Shown piece by piece: positions 11,386-21,129 of a stretch of 64,000 nt of DNA. The translations under genes were made by a program, and so were the position numbers. Under the pieces are notes generated by a model. That model saw nothing but the letters and a program-made list of their open reading frames with translations, searched no databases and was not told where the DNA came from. Source of the DNA: Orientallactaga sibirica (lineage: Eukaryota; Chordata; Mammalia; Rodentia; Dipodidae); contig JAEOAD010000015.1 of NCBI GenBank assembly GCA_036365145.1, positions 39,261,501 to 39,325,500 on the forward strand. The letters are read 5' to 3'. The first letter of the stretch is position 1. Every line of letters begins with the position of its first letter.

Positions 11386-11781
11386 TAGAGAAGAATGGAG
11401 GACTTGATGGACGATGCTGGGCCCCTGAATAACTGTATGCCTCCTCCTGCCACCACCATTGACCCAACACTCGATAGTGAGACGAGTGGACAATAAGCTT
11501 TATTTGTTCAAAGAGTGAGGCCATGAGAACTTACAATGCAGAGGAAACCATACAGAGCTAGCAAGGTGGACCTCTCAGCTACACTTAAGGCTCACTCTTA
11601 CCTTTCTTGAATGCCCTCACTCAGCAAGGTAGAGTGACTTAGATGCCTTCCCTTCATACTCAGCCTTCTACTGTCCAAATTCTCCCAACCTTCAAGGCCC
11701 AACTTCCAGGAAGTCTCCTGTCCCTCCTCTCATCTCACAAAAATTATTGCACCTGACCTGAACCGCTAACAGTGATCAAGA
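11386..11781. other. Intergenic with L2 trace
   Basis: 11675-11755 (CCAACCTTCAAGGCCCAACT) resembles an L2 3' region. The remainder is unique. Confidence 0.4.
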
Positions 11782-11928
11782 GCCAGGCGTGGAGGCACAC
11801 GCCTTCAATCCCAGCACAGGTGAGGCAGAGGTAGGAGAATCACCATGAGTTCTAGGCCACCCTTAGATTACATAGTGAATTCCAGGTCAGCCTAGGCTAG
11901 AGTGAGACCCTACCTCAAAAAAAAAAGG
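11782..11928 (+). mobile_element. B1-type SINE
   Basis: GCCAGGCGTGGAGGCACACG to an A-run followed by G7. Confidence 0.9.
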
Positions 11929-12334
11929 GGGGGTGACCAACATTGCACTGTGAACTTGTTGGATAGAGTTCCTTCCTATTCCCCACATGACACTGCTACA
12001 ATGGGCCTAGGTCAGGTTCAACAAGCCACAGCAAGATCAGCAAGCATTTGCTGCATGGGTGGTAGGAAGTCAGACTCCACTTTATTCCTCAACAGCCTAG
12101 TGCAGGTCCACTCAGAGTACATGTGTTTAAGGAGAATGCATACTCCAAGTTGAAAAAAATATATATTACTGCTTTCCTACACTGGGGCCTCAATTTCCCT
12201 TCTCTGAAACTTGGCCCAGTCTAGATTTCCAACCAATGCACATGGTTCTCCTGGTCTCTGTGCAGCAGTCAGTCTCCCTTGTTTCTTCTTCCTCTTCAGT
12301 TACCCAGACAACCATAATCCAAAAACATTACATA
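11929..12334. other. Intergenic, nothing recognised
   Basis: Unique sequence with no supported feature. Confidence 0.4.
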
Positions 12335-12499
12335 GGGGCTGGAGAAATGGCTCAGAGGTTAAAGCACTTGCCTGCGAAGCCTAATGACTGGGGTTCGATG
12401 CCCCAATACTCATGTAAAGACAGATACACAAAGTGGCACATGCATCTGGAGTTCATTTGCAGTGGCTAGAAGCCCTGGTGTGCCCATTCTATCTCTCTC

Positions 12500-12540
<41 letters not shown>

Positions 12541-12572
12541 TTTAAATAAATAAATGAAAACATTTTTAAAGA
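12335..12572 (+). mobile_element. DIP-type SINE
   Basis: GGGGCTGGAGAAATGGCTC head and an extended (CT)n. Confidence 0.9.
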
Positions 12573-13298
12573 GCATTGGATGGAAAAATCCAGAAATAAA
12601 CAACTCATGAGTTTTAAATAACTTTTATTATGTATATTGTTATAAGTATTTTATTGTAAGCTATTGTTAGACTCTTACTGTGCCTAATTTAGGTTAAACT
12701 TTATCACAGGTATGTATGTAAAATTCAAAGCATACATAGAGCCTAGTACTATATACATCCTGTGGGGTCTTGGGATGAGTCAGCCTCTTTGTCCCACCTC
12801 CTATCCTTGAAAGCTACACCCTTTGCCCACCCACCATACCCCCCCCAAGATTCTTGAGCCAAGCACTCATCCTCAGATGCAGCCAGATGTTGTACCAGGA
12901 TGTGAAGGTGGCAGGGAAGTGGTTCTGCAGTCCTCCTCAGAATGCGACGGGCCAGCCCACACTCCTTTTGCCTGGAGCATGGAGATGGACTGAGCTTGAG
13001 TAAAGGACCCTCTCTACTTCAGGTTATACTGCAACCTGGGGCTGCATACTGCTACTTCCATTCCCTCTCCCCAACATACCAAGCACAGCAGTCATTTGTT
13101 TCTTGATGAAAGGTCATATTTATGAATAGCAAAAACTCATGTGACCCTGGGTGATGTGACACATAGAAGTCTTGCACTGTAAACTGGGAATAAAATGATG
13201 TATCAGATTTGTCTCATGCTCCAGGAGCACACATGATGATGGAGGTGCAGCAGTGATAGGAAGTGTCCATCACAGGTCATTAAAAGCCCTTTGAAGCA
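12573..13298. other. Intergenic, nothing recognised
   Basis: AT-rich start, then unique sequence. Confidence 0.4.
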
Positions 13299-13381
13299 GG
13301 GTTGAGGACTAAGCTCAGTGGTAGAGTACCTGTCTAACATGTATGAGACCCTGGGTTTGATCTCCAGTGCTGGAATGAAAA
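13299..13381 (+). mobile_element. ID SINE
   Basis: GCTCAGTGGTAGAGTACCTG and CCTGGGTTTGATCTCCAGTG are the ID pol III boxes. Confidence 0.8.
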
Positions 13382-14156
13382 TAATATGCTAAAATCATAG
13401 CAAATGATTCTGGAGATAGGATCTAACCCCAGAGGACCAGGGAGAAAATCAGGGGCACAGGGATAACACCAGATTGGGGTAAATCAGGTAGAAAGGCGCA
13501 AAGGAACAATTAAAGCCACAATCATTGGTTTGGGATTCGTTGACAGGTAGGCTCCTATACTTCTAGAATCATTATTTTAATCAACATGTGTTCATTTTGT
13601 CAAACACCATGGTAAAGAGGTCTCAGAACTGAAGGGCTCTTACTCCAAAGCTGGCCTGGATTCCATACCCCACTTGATAGAAACAGGCTGCCCCTTCCAA
13701 CTCCAAGGACCTGGGGAACAGAAAGTGGCCTGAGGAAAGAAGCTTGGGGTGTCAGGATGAAGGGTGGCTGAGTCACTCCTTGCTGGGTTGAGGAGGAATA
13801 ACGGAACTCTGGCAGGTTCCTGGTAGTCCAGAGCTGCAGTGACTGGTGAGCCCAAGGACCAAAACCCATTTAAGGGAGTCAGAATCAAACAGGATGCAAT
13901 TGGTGGTAATGGAATCTCCTCCCTAGACTCTAGACTACCAGAGCTGGCAGTGAATCCCACTTTGAATGATATCCTCCAGCTATTCTCTCTTGAAGCCCAA
14001 GGTGCTTGTCCTCAGAGTCCACATCACAGAGTTGATTAGAGCTGCATTTGTGTGAGCCTCTCCTGCATTAGCTTGTCACCATCCCCAGGATAAGAAGCAA
14101 GTGATTTGTTCACCATTGGATAGAGCAGAAGACAAAGTTGGTCCTAAAAGACTGTC
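13382..14156. other. Intergenic, nothing recognised
   Basis: Frames on both strands (13600-14039) show no known domain. Confidence 0.4.
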
Positions 14157-14170
14157 AAAATGGAAGTCCT

Positions 14171-14642
14171 ACCGGAGGAGATAAACTACCCTTCGCACTT
14201 CAGCCAAGCCACAGCTGGATCCACAAAGGAATGGGGAGACGAGCATGCTGAAACGGATAATCAGTGCCAGGGTGTAGGAGACAGACCCTGAGGATACTCA
14301 ACACCCACCAAAGCAGAGATCCAGAGGCTCCTAAGAGCTCATCACTGAAGTAGACTTAACTCACCAACCATGGCTCAGGGAATTTTGTGGAAGAGGGGGC
14401 AGAAAGATTGTAAGAGTCACAGGTTGAGACATCATGCCCAGAGGCATTCCTTCCCCGCCCTGTCCTAATAACTGACTACTGCTCCCACAACACATAAACT
14501 ACAACCCCATGGGGAATATCTACAACCCTAAGAGGAGCATCCCCAATGGAATGGGGACAGGGACAAGGGGAAAGAGGGCACCAACATATATCTCCATATG
14601 AAACATCTTGTTAATAGTAATAATAATAATAATAACATTTAA
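14171..14642 (+). mobile_element. 5'-truncated LINE-1 3' UTR insertion
   Basis: Contains the rodent L1 3' UTR-like stretch CTCAGGGAATTTTGTGGAAG and GGCAGAAAGATTGTAAGAG, ending in (TAA)n. AAAATGGAAGTCCT is perfectly repeated at 14157-14170 and 14643-14656, the target duplication. Confidence 0.85.
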
Positions 14643-14656
14643 AAAATGGAAGTCCT

Positions 14657-14769
14657 TAGAACTAAGGGGAGGACATGGGAGAACAGACCAGCAGATAAAG
14701 GCAACCTAACCATGAGCTCATTTCATTTCATAGAGAGGGAGACAGGGCCAAGAAAGGACAGAGCATGAA
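14657..14769. other. Intergenic, nothing recognised
   Basis: Short unique stretch. Confidence 0.4.
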
Positions 14770-14840
14770 CTGGGGGGGTGCGGCTCTGTGGTAGAGCAGC
14801 CACCTAGTACACCTAGCATGCTTGAGGACCCTGGGTGAAA
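14770..14840 (+). mobile_element. ID SINE, diverged
   Basis: CTCTGTGGTAGAGCAGCCA ... GCATGCTTGAGGACCCTGGG. It is the last young SINE before a roughly 13 kb retroposon-poor interval. Confidence 0.65.
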
Positions 14841-15273
14841 GGTAGGTATGGAGGCAGAAAGGAAGTAAGGAAGGCAAGCTGGAATAGTATAAAAATAAAG
14901 ACGTCTCTTTCTACGGAAGAGTGAGAGCGGCAACGCTGGGCAGGGACACAGAGAAACACATTCACAGCCCTGGTCTCAAAGCGCTCCTAGCCTCCTTGAG
15001 GACCCCTCCTCCTACCCTGCCACCTTCTCGAGGGTAGAGACTCTGCCCCAGAGCTGTGGGGTGTGTCTAGCCATGCAATCTTCTCTCCTGGGGTCTAGGA
15101 CCTGCTCAAAGAGTTGACTGGAGTAGAGCGGAGTGGAGAAGGTACCAGTTTTGGGGGGAGGAGGGTTGCATCTCTTCTATAGCATGAGCCTGTAGCAGCC
15201 TTAGCACCCAATCTGAGCAGAGCCCTATGGTAGCCCAAGCAGATCCCAATTAGCACAAACCTGCTTCCCCCCC

Positions 15274-15291
15274 CACACACACACACACACT
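15274..15291. repeat. Short (CA)n run
   Basis: A C-run followed by about nine CA units, ending just before the RGGTCA array. Confidence 0.8.
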
Positions 15292-15299
15292 CACTTTTA

Positions 15300-15480
15300 G
15301 GGTCGTCTCTGTTAGTGCAGGGTCAGGCCCATTCAGAGCAAGGTCACCCGTATTGGCGTAGGGTCATCCTTTTTAGCGCTAGGTCATCTGCTTTGGAGCA
15401 AGGTCCTCCCAGCTAGCCGAATCAACCTCCAGTGAGGGTCAGCCTGAGGTGGGGCAGGGTCAACCGGGTTAGGAAGGTCA
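15300..15480 (+). repeat. Degenerate 20-bp tandem array carrying RGGTCA half-sites
   Basis: About ten imperfect units share a core like TTAGnGCAGGGTCAnC. The GGTC-type cores start at 15301, 15321, 15342, 15362, 15382, 15402, 15437, 15458 and 15476, with one decayed unit (AATCA) at 15420. Spacing is 20-21 bp in the first half and 17-21 bp later. Seven cores are full (A/G)GGTCA, the nuclear-receptor half-site, all on the plus strand. It directly follows a (CA)n run. Confidence 0.75.
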
Positions 15481-15542
15481 TCTGTTAGCTCTTCATAAGT
15501 CCTGGTCCGAGCAGGATAAGTTGTGGGGACTTTGGGGTCAGC

Positions 15543-15558
15543 GGCGCCCCCAGGTGGC
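15543..15558 (-). promoter_or_regulatory. Weak CTCF-like motif
   Basis: The plus strand reads GGCGCCCCCAGGTGGC; its complement GCCACCTGGGGGCGCC has a T where CTCF strongly prefers A. It sits about 60 bp beyond the RGGTCA array. Confidence 0.25.
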
Positions 15559-15559
15559 T

Positions 15560-18500
15560 GGGTCCCGCCGGTGACTGGATCCAGTGCCCAGAGGGTTTCA
15601 GGAACCTCAGCCTTGAGCTTCCGTTCTCACATCTTTCACACATTGAAGGAGAGGACTCAGTCCACCGGGGCCCTGGTCTTTGCCCATCAGAATTTGATAA
15701 TACTATGAACGCATCTTTGAGAGTCCGGCAGGTAACGCAATTGAGGCACTCTGACAGAGTATCTGTGACGAAGGCATGTCACCTTTCCGGGAATGTCCAG
15801 CCCTTGCTCCAGAGGAAACTACTTACAGAACTCGCCCTCCCCACCCTCTTGAGTCTGGACGTGGGCATCCACTCTGCCAACTGGTCTCTGAAAGTGCCCC
15901 AAACACTCCCCCCGCGTCCAAAAAAAAAATCCCACAAAAGCTAAAGTTGTCGTGTTTACGGGACTTTATTTAGGGTTCCTTCCCAGCTCCGGCTTTAGAA
16001 AGGCTCCTCCTCCTAGCTCACCCTCCCACCCTAGGTGCTCCTGGGAGGTGCCCTGCCTCCCTTGGCACCGCCCCTCCACATCCACCGTCAGACTGGACTT
16101 CGCGAAAGAAGGTTGGACAGGGGCAGGCGCATCAGGGGCCCCAGGTAGAAGCCCCCTTTACTTTCCCTGCAGCCTTACCCCAGGGCCATTGTAGAGGCCA
16201 TGGCTGGGGCAGTGTTCAAAGGCTGCCAGGTGGCCTCTCAACTGCAGCCTCATCCGCAAGCCCCTCCCCCCAGAAGAGGCAGGCGTCCACCCCCTATTTC
16301 CCTGCCAGGAAAGGACAAAGCCCAGGATCCCGAGTGGAAGGCCCTGGATCTACAACTCTCTGCTAGCCTGTTTTGGGGCCCTGCTGTCTGCAGTCACAAA
16401 TTGACTGAGTGCCCTCCATGCCCAGATGGAGCTAAGCTTAGAGAAATAATTCTTGGTGGGGGGGGAGGAGGGAGGAGCCAGAAGGTAGTTACTGATCCCA
16501 GTCCTGAAGGCAGCTAAAGGATAATTTATTCCAATTCCATTCTCACACAGAGAAACTGAGTCCCAGTGAAAAGTCCTAACCCCCAGCACGCTAACTAGAA
16601 TCATTTCTCCTTTTCTAACCCTAGTATTAAATATCTTCGCAGAAGGTGCTGGTAGATGAAGCCCCTGGAAGAAAGAGAAGCAAAGCCCTCTAGTACTTTC
16701 CTGGGCTATGAATAAGTTAGAACCCCAATACTTCACACATGCACACACACGCTTCTTTCAAAGTCCTGAAGTCCCACCTGCACATTCAACTCAAATAGAA
16801 ATGACTCCAGCCAGGACCAACTGGAGCCTGGTCCAGATGGCCCTACTTTATTCTCCACTCTGTGAGACCGCCCCCTGAGGGGGGGGAATTAGGTGGGGTA
16901 CAGGAAGCAAGGCTTGGGCAGCCCAGTGGGCCAGCTGGAGATCAAACCCCGGATTGATCTGACTCCCAGGAAAGGAAGCCAGGATCTTTAAAAAATATAT
17001 TTTAAAAAAAAGCCAGATTTGCTGGCTCACTCAAAAACTATTTTGCCCTGCCTGACCAGGACCATCGTCTGCTGTACCACACCTTGATCTCAACTTTCCT
17101 CCCATACTACATCTGGGAAAGAAGGAGGATTCAAAACCATCCATGGGTAGTGTCTTGCCAGTTTCCTAAAGTTAAACGGGGAGATGCTGGGGTTTGAATT
17201 TCCTCTTAATAGTTGGGCATGTACTTTGTCGTACACCCAGGATCCTGATGAGTGCCCTCAGCAGATTCCCCCACCTTTAAACCCACTTCTGCAGCCATGC
17301 GTGTCAGCTGTGGCTACCTTGCAAGCTCCAGTGGTACAGATTTCTACAGTTTGCACAGGCGCCTTCGATGTAGAAGGACAGTCCTGTGAAGGAAAGTAGA
17401 AGCTCAAAGCCACTGAAGGACTGGTAGCCAACTTGCTCTATGAGGCTGGAGGGGAGGAGGCTAGCAGCACCAGGTTGGAGAGGAGGCTGGGGCTGGTACC
17501 TCTTGGCTAATATGAAACAACCACCTGGATCCAGAGCTCAGGCATGCTGTAGAGACTGGACATGGTGCTCCAGCCTGGAGAGGAGGTCAGCCTACTTCTC
17601 TGCCACACAAGTCACTGCACTCTTCAGTAGCTTTGCTTCACGCTCCGGACCTCAGCCTTGTCTGCAGCAGGGTAGAGGAAAGGGGGAGATAGGCAGGTCC
17701 CCGTCTTAGTTGGGAATAAAGGAAAAGACCAAGAACTCATTCTTCCACCCTAATCTTCTCCTCCCCCATCTTCACAACCTCCGTTAGAGCTATCCAAGGA
17801 CTCAGCACACTCGAATTCAGACTGATACAGCCACAAGTACCTATGTCAGCGTATGCATATGGACATCCAAACAGCCCTAGGCATAATCACAGGAGCATGG
17901 TGCATACAGGATTTCTCACATACACTAAGAGAAGCAGCCACCGATCCCCAAATATCAAACCAGCGCATACACACACCTACAGGTGCTGATACCTGGAAGC
18001 GTCACTGTAAAGTGAATGCCTACATCCTTAACTCTTAAGATGCAAAAATGGCTACAAATATGCGGAGTCGTGCACTCTGACTTCTTCCGGTTCTCAACTG
18101 CTCAGTCTGCTTATATGAGACAAGCAGACTTTCCTACTGCAACTCCAGGGCAATGAACGTCCAGAGCGCAGCAGTTGCTTACTAGGGATGTGAGGGGAGG
18201 AAGTAGCAAGCAAGGTAGATGGGAAAGAGGCTCCTTATCAGAATAGAAAACTGTACCAGCTTCTGGCCTCGCACTTTTCAGATGATCAGCAGAGAGTTGC
18301 CAGTGCGTAGGTCTGAGGCTAGAAAGACTGCCTGGCACATCAGAACCCAACAGGAAGTGGCTTCGGAGTCCATCTGCTTTTGCAATACCGCGTTGAAGAC
18401 CCATAGGTTTGTAAACACACCCTTGGAATGATCCTAGAGCCACCTGTGCCTGGGGGTCCAGGAAGCTGTGCAGGTTGGGGAGACCTAGGGGGGTTGAGTG

Positions 18501-19260
18501 TAAAGTCGGCCCACCAGCATGGCGAGCTCTGGTATGCAATCCTTGAGATGGGCGTCCATGCTGTGGCTCCTCTTCCCAAGCTCACTACTGACCGTTGTGG
18601 TGCTCACCCTGGTCCTCCCGCCAGAAGAGGAAGACGGAACAGCCCCATTCTCGAAACCTTCCAACTCCCACGGTCTGGGTCCCAGGCTAATTTGCAGTTG
18701 CCCTCTTTGACAGAGGCCACTCGGGGAGAAGCGAAATTGATTCCCAAAATATTGGAGCATTTGTGAGCAACCTATAGTTGAGACAAGAATCCAAAAAGCC
18801 CAGAAAGGGCCGCCCAGAGGAAAGCACAGTCTAGGGTGGGCGTAGAGAGGTGGACTTCCCACTTTGAGAGAGGCCCAGCACGTCTACATCTGAATGGGAA
18901 GGGCCAACACGGACAACACCTGCTGCGGGAAGGGGCCACAAAAGTGAGGGTCCTCTGTAAGTGACAACCAATTAATATGAACAATAAAGTCCATTCCTGT
19001 GTCCTGGGCGCCCCTCCCCCCATCAGCTCTCCCTCACCGGCAGTGTCTACACAGATAACTCGAAATACGTTTTCAAATCTGCACTCACTTTTAGGAATTG
19101 AAGAGATGGATTTAAAAATGTTTGTTCCCCGACCCAAAAATCTGTTCTTTCCAGTTCTAAGATCGGTAGAATCGTAATTGTAAAGACGCTTCTACCATTG
19201 AGGACAAAAATGAACCAGAGGTGAGACCACCCTGAGGCAATTTTCCAGCTTCTGAGGAAA
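15560..19260. other. Unique, SINE-free intergenic sequence downstream of FOXD2
   Basis: No gene or recent retroposon recognised. Several minus-strand AATAAA hexamers (near 15966 and 16848) could end non-coding transcripts. Many short frames show no known domain. Confidence 0.45.
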
Positions 19261-19269
19261 CTAAAAACA

Positions 19270-19850
19270 GACCTGTGAGACGCGGGTTTCCGGCGGTGAC
19301 CCTCGAGGACCTAGAGCATCCTTCCCACGCCGCCTGCGCACGCCGCTCTGATGCGCACTTTGTCCCGGTAACAGTGTCTCGAAATCACTGGGCTAGGGCA
19401 GAGGGACAGTGAAGAGTGGAACTCAGCGGACCCCTACCCCGAAGACACTTCGCCAAGGAGGCTCGCGAACCTGGAGGAAGGTACCGGGCAGAGACCCCAG
19501 CTGCAGCAGAACCGCCAAGTCGCTCCTGGGATCGATTAGCGCTGGGAGTCCGGGTGGAGCGAAAAGACCGCGCTCTGCCGGGACCCAGGACTACCAGCCG
19601 GGAGCCCCGGCGAGGGTGCGAGACACCCCGGGGAGTCAGCGCGGAGTCCAGTAGCCCAACGCCCGCCGAAGCCACCCTTGGCCAGCCCACCGCGGCGTCG
19701 AGGCCTGCGGCCTTCCCTCCCGCGCTGCCCGGGCTGCGGAAGGAGGTGGTGCCCGCTCCGCCCCGCGCTGCGCCCTCCGGCCCGCGGAAAATATTCGTTC
19801 TCAAACCCGGAGCTGGGAACCTCTGCCCGCCCTACTGATCTCCCTGTTGC
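19270..19850. promoter_or_regulatory. Orphan CpG island downstream of FOXD2
   Basis: CpG dinucleotides are dense over about 580 bp with no recognisable protein. Both strands are open for about 140 codons (19416-19838 plus, 19385-19804 minus), as expected from GC-rich DNA. It lies about 4.8 kb past the FOXD2 stop codon. It could be a promoter of a non-coding RNA or a Polycomb-type developmental element. Confidence 0.65.
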
Positions 19851-20139
19851 TGATATGTGACCAAGCCGTCCTTAAATGAATAAAAATAAATAAATAAGCA
19901 GAATCATTCCACCCTAAAATAAATCTAATAATTGCTTGATCTCCAACACCTTGACAGACGCAAACTGGGGCACAGGATTATCCCACCCACCCCTATTCAC
20001 TATCCACCTTTACTTAGTTCACTGTCAGCGTCTCTCCAGAAACCTCACAGCGCCAGGTCCAAGTGTGGGCTGATTCTCATGGTCCTAGCTGGCCCTCCTG
20101 GACCCCTCCCCGAGACACAGCCTGTACAACCTTTTGGAA

Positions 20140-20160
20140 AAACATGTACGTAACATGTTT
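20140..20160. promoter_or_regulatory. p53-family-like response element
   Basis: Two decamers AAACATGTAC and TAACATGTTT are separated by 1 bp. Each has the CATG core and one deviation from RRRCWWGYYY. Confidence 0.25.
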
Positions 20161-20229
20161 GTCAGTCCCAAACTCGCTTCGGCTGTCTTCTGTAGGATGC
20201 GCAGGATTCGAAGAAAAACTCCGAAAGCC

Positions 20230-20560
20230 GTCGGTGAAAACCCCGGCGCGCCGCCTCCTCCCGGGCTTCCTAAGCCACGGGTTTATGAGGCACGCTCCGC
20301 ACTCAAAACCCTTTTCTCCTTTTCTCTTACTGGGACCCTCGTTTAAACCGCGTCGGCGCCTTTATTCGCCTGACCCTGGGCGCAGGGAAACCTGCCTGGT
20401 CTGTCATTGTCCGCCCAGGACTGCCCCCGCCCCCGCGCCAATCAGTGTCACAAAACGCCCCTTTCAACAGATCCCCAACCCTCTTCACCCCGGCTCACCG
20501 AGCCTTCAACTTCTTTGAGTGCGCGCTCCGGCGGCGCAGGAGGAGGCGAAGTTTAAATAA
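20230..20560 (+). promoter_or_regulatory. Promoter-like segment (GC boxes, CCAAT, TATA-like)
   Basis: GC-box sequence CTGCCCCCGCCCCCGCG (20421-20437) directly abuts CCAATCA (20438-20444). An AT-rich TTTAAATAA (20552-20560) lies about 110 bp downstream in otherwise CpG-rich DNA. No ORF of known type follows on the plus strand. The spacing suits a CCAAT-TATA promoter, but no transcript is evident. Confidence 0.35.
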
Positions 20561-20918
20561 ACCCGAGAGGAGAGGGGGGTGGATGGGTCGAGGAGGGTTG
20601 CTTGTTGCAGGGGGTGGGGCAGAAGTGTTTTTTTGAAAAGGGGAAAAAAGTCATGGGGGGGATGCGTTTTGTAACCACGAAGACGCGCCTGCTGTGGCGA
20701 GAACAAATTGGATGTGGAGGGGAATGGTCCACCCCCTTCAACTGAGGCTCCTGGGTGGTCTAGGGAGCCCCTCGAGAAAGAAAGATGGGGAGGAATCCGC
20801 GGTGAAAAGAATTAACCGCTTTAATTGGGCCGCAACAGAGAAGTGCGGGTCGGCCATCCATGGGCCTCGATCACCCAAACCAAATACTCTTCGATAAAAT
20901 AAATGTCCAGCCGTGGCT

Positions 20919-20940
20919 GAAAAAAAAAAAAAAAAAAAAC
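20919..20940. repeat. Poly(A) run
   Basis: About 20 A residues following GGCTG. No retroposon body was recognised upstream, so it may be a simple A-run. Confidence 0.8.
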
Positions 20941-21070
20941 ATATATCAAAGTTGGAGAATCAAGGTCGCCCTTCACCTCGGAAAGTAAATCTGCAAGACT
21001 GAGAAATTCTGCGGAGAGAGACCCCCTCCCCCTCCTTGTGGCCTCAGGCCTGCAGGCGCCGGATGAAAAG

Positions 21071-21123
21071 GAATGAAATTGAACGAAATTGAACGAAATG
21101 AAGTGAAATTGACCAGTGAAATT
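21071..21123 (+). repeat. 10-bp phased GAAYGAAATT array
   Basis: Four consecutive decamers (GAATGAAATT, GAACGAAATT, GAACGAAATG, AAGTGAAATT) are followed by one more GAAATT after a 13-bp step. The AAATT cores repeat at the helical period of DNA. Adjacent GAA repeats also resemble IRF/ISRE elements (GAAANNGAAA) with one mismatch. Confidence 0.7.
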
Positions 21124-21129
21124 CGCCAA

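Noticed and set aside
11109..11524. Arg/Lys/Glu-rich and Ser/Pro-rich ORFs
   Set aside because: Translations of the AAGG polypurine tract.
19385..19838. 139-140 codon ORFs on both strands
   Set aside because: Both strands are open only because of the CpG island; no known domain, and composition follows base content.
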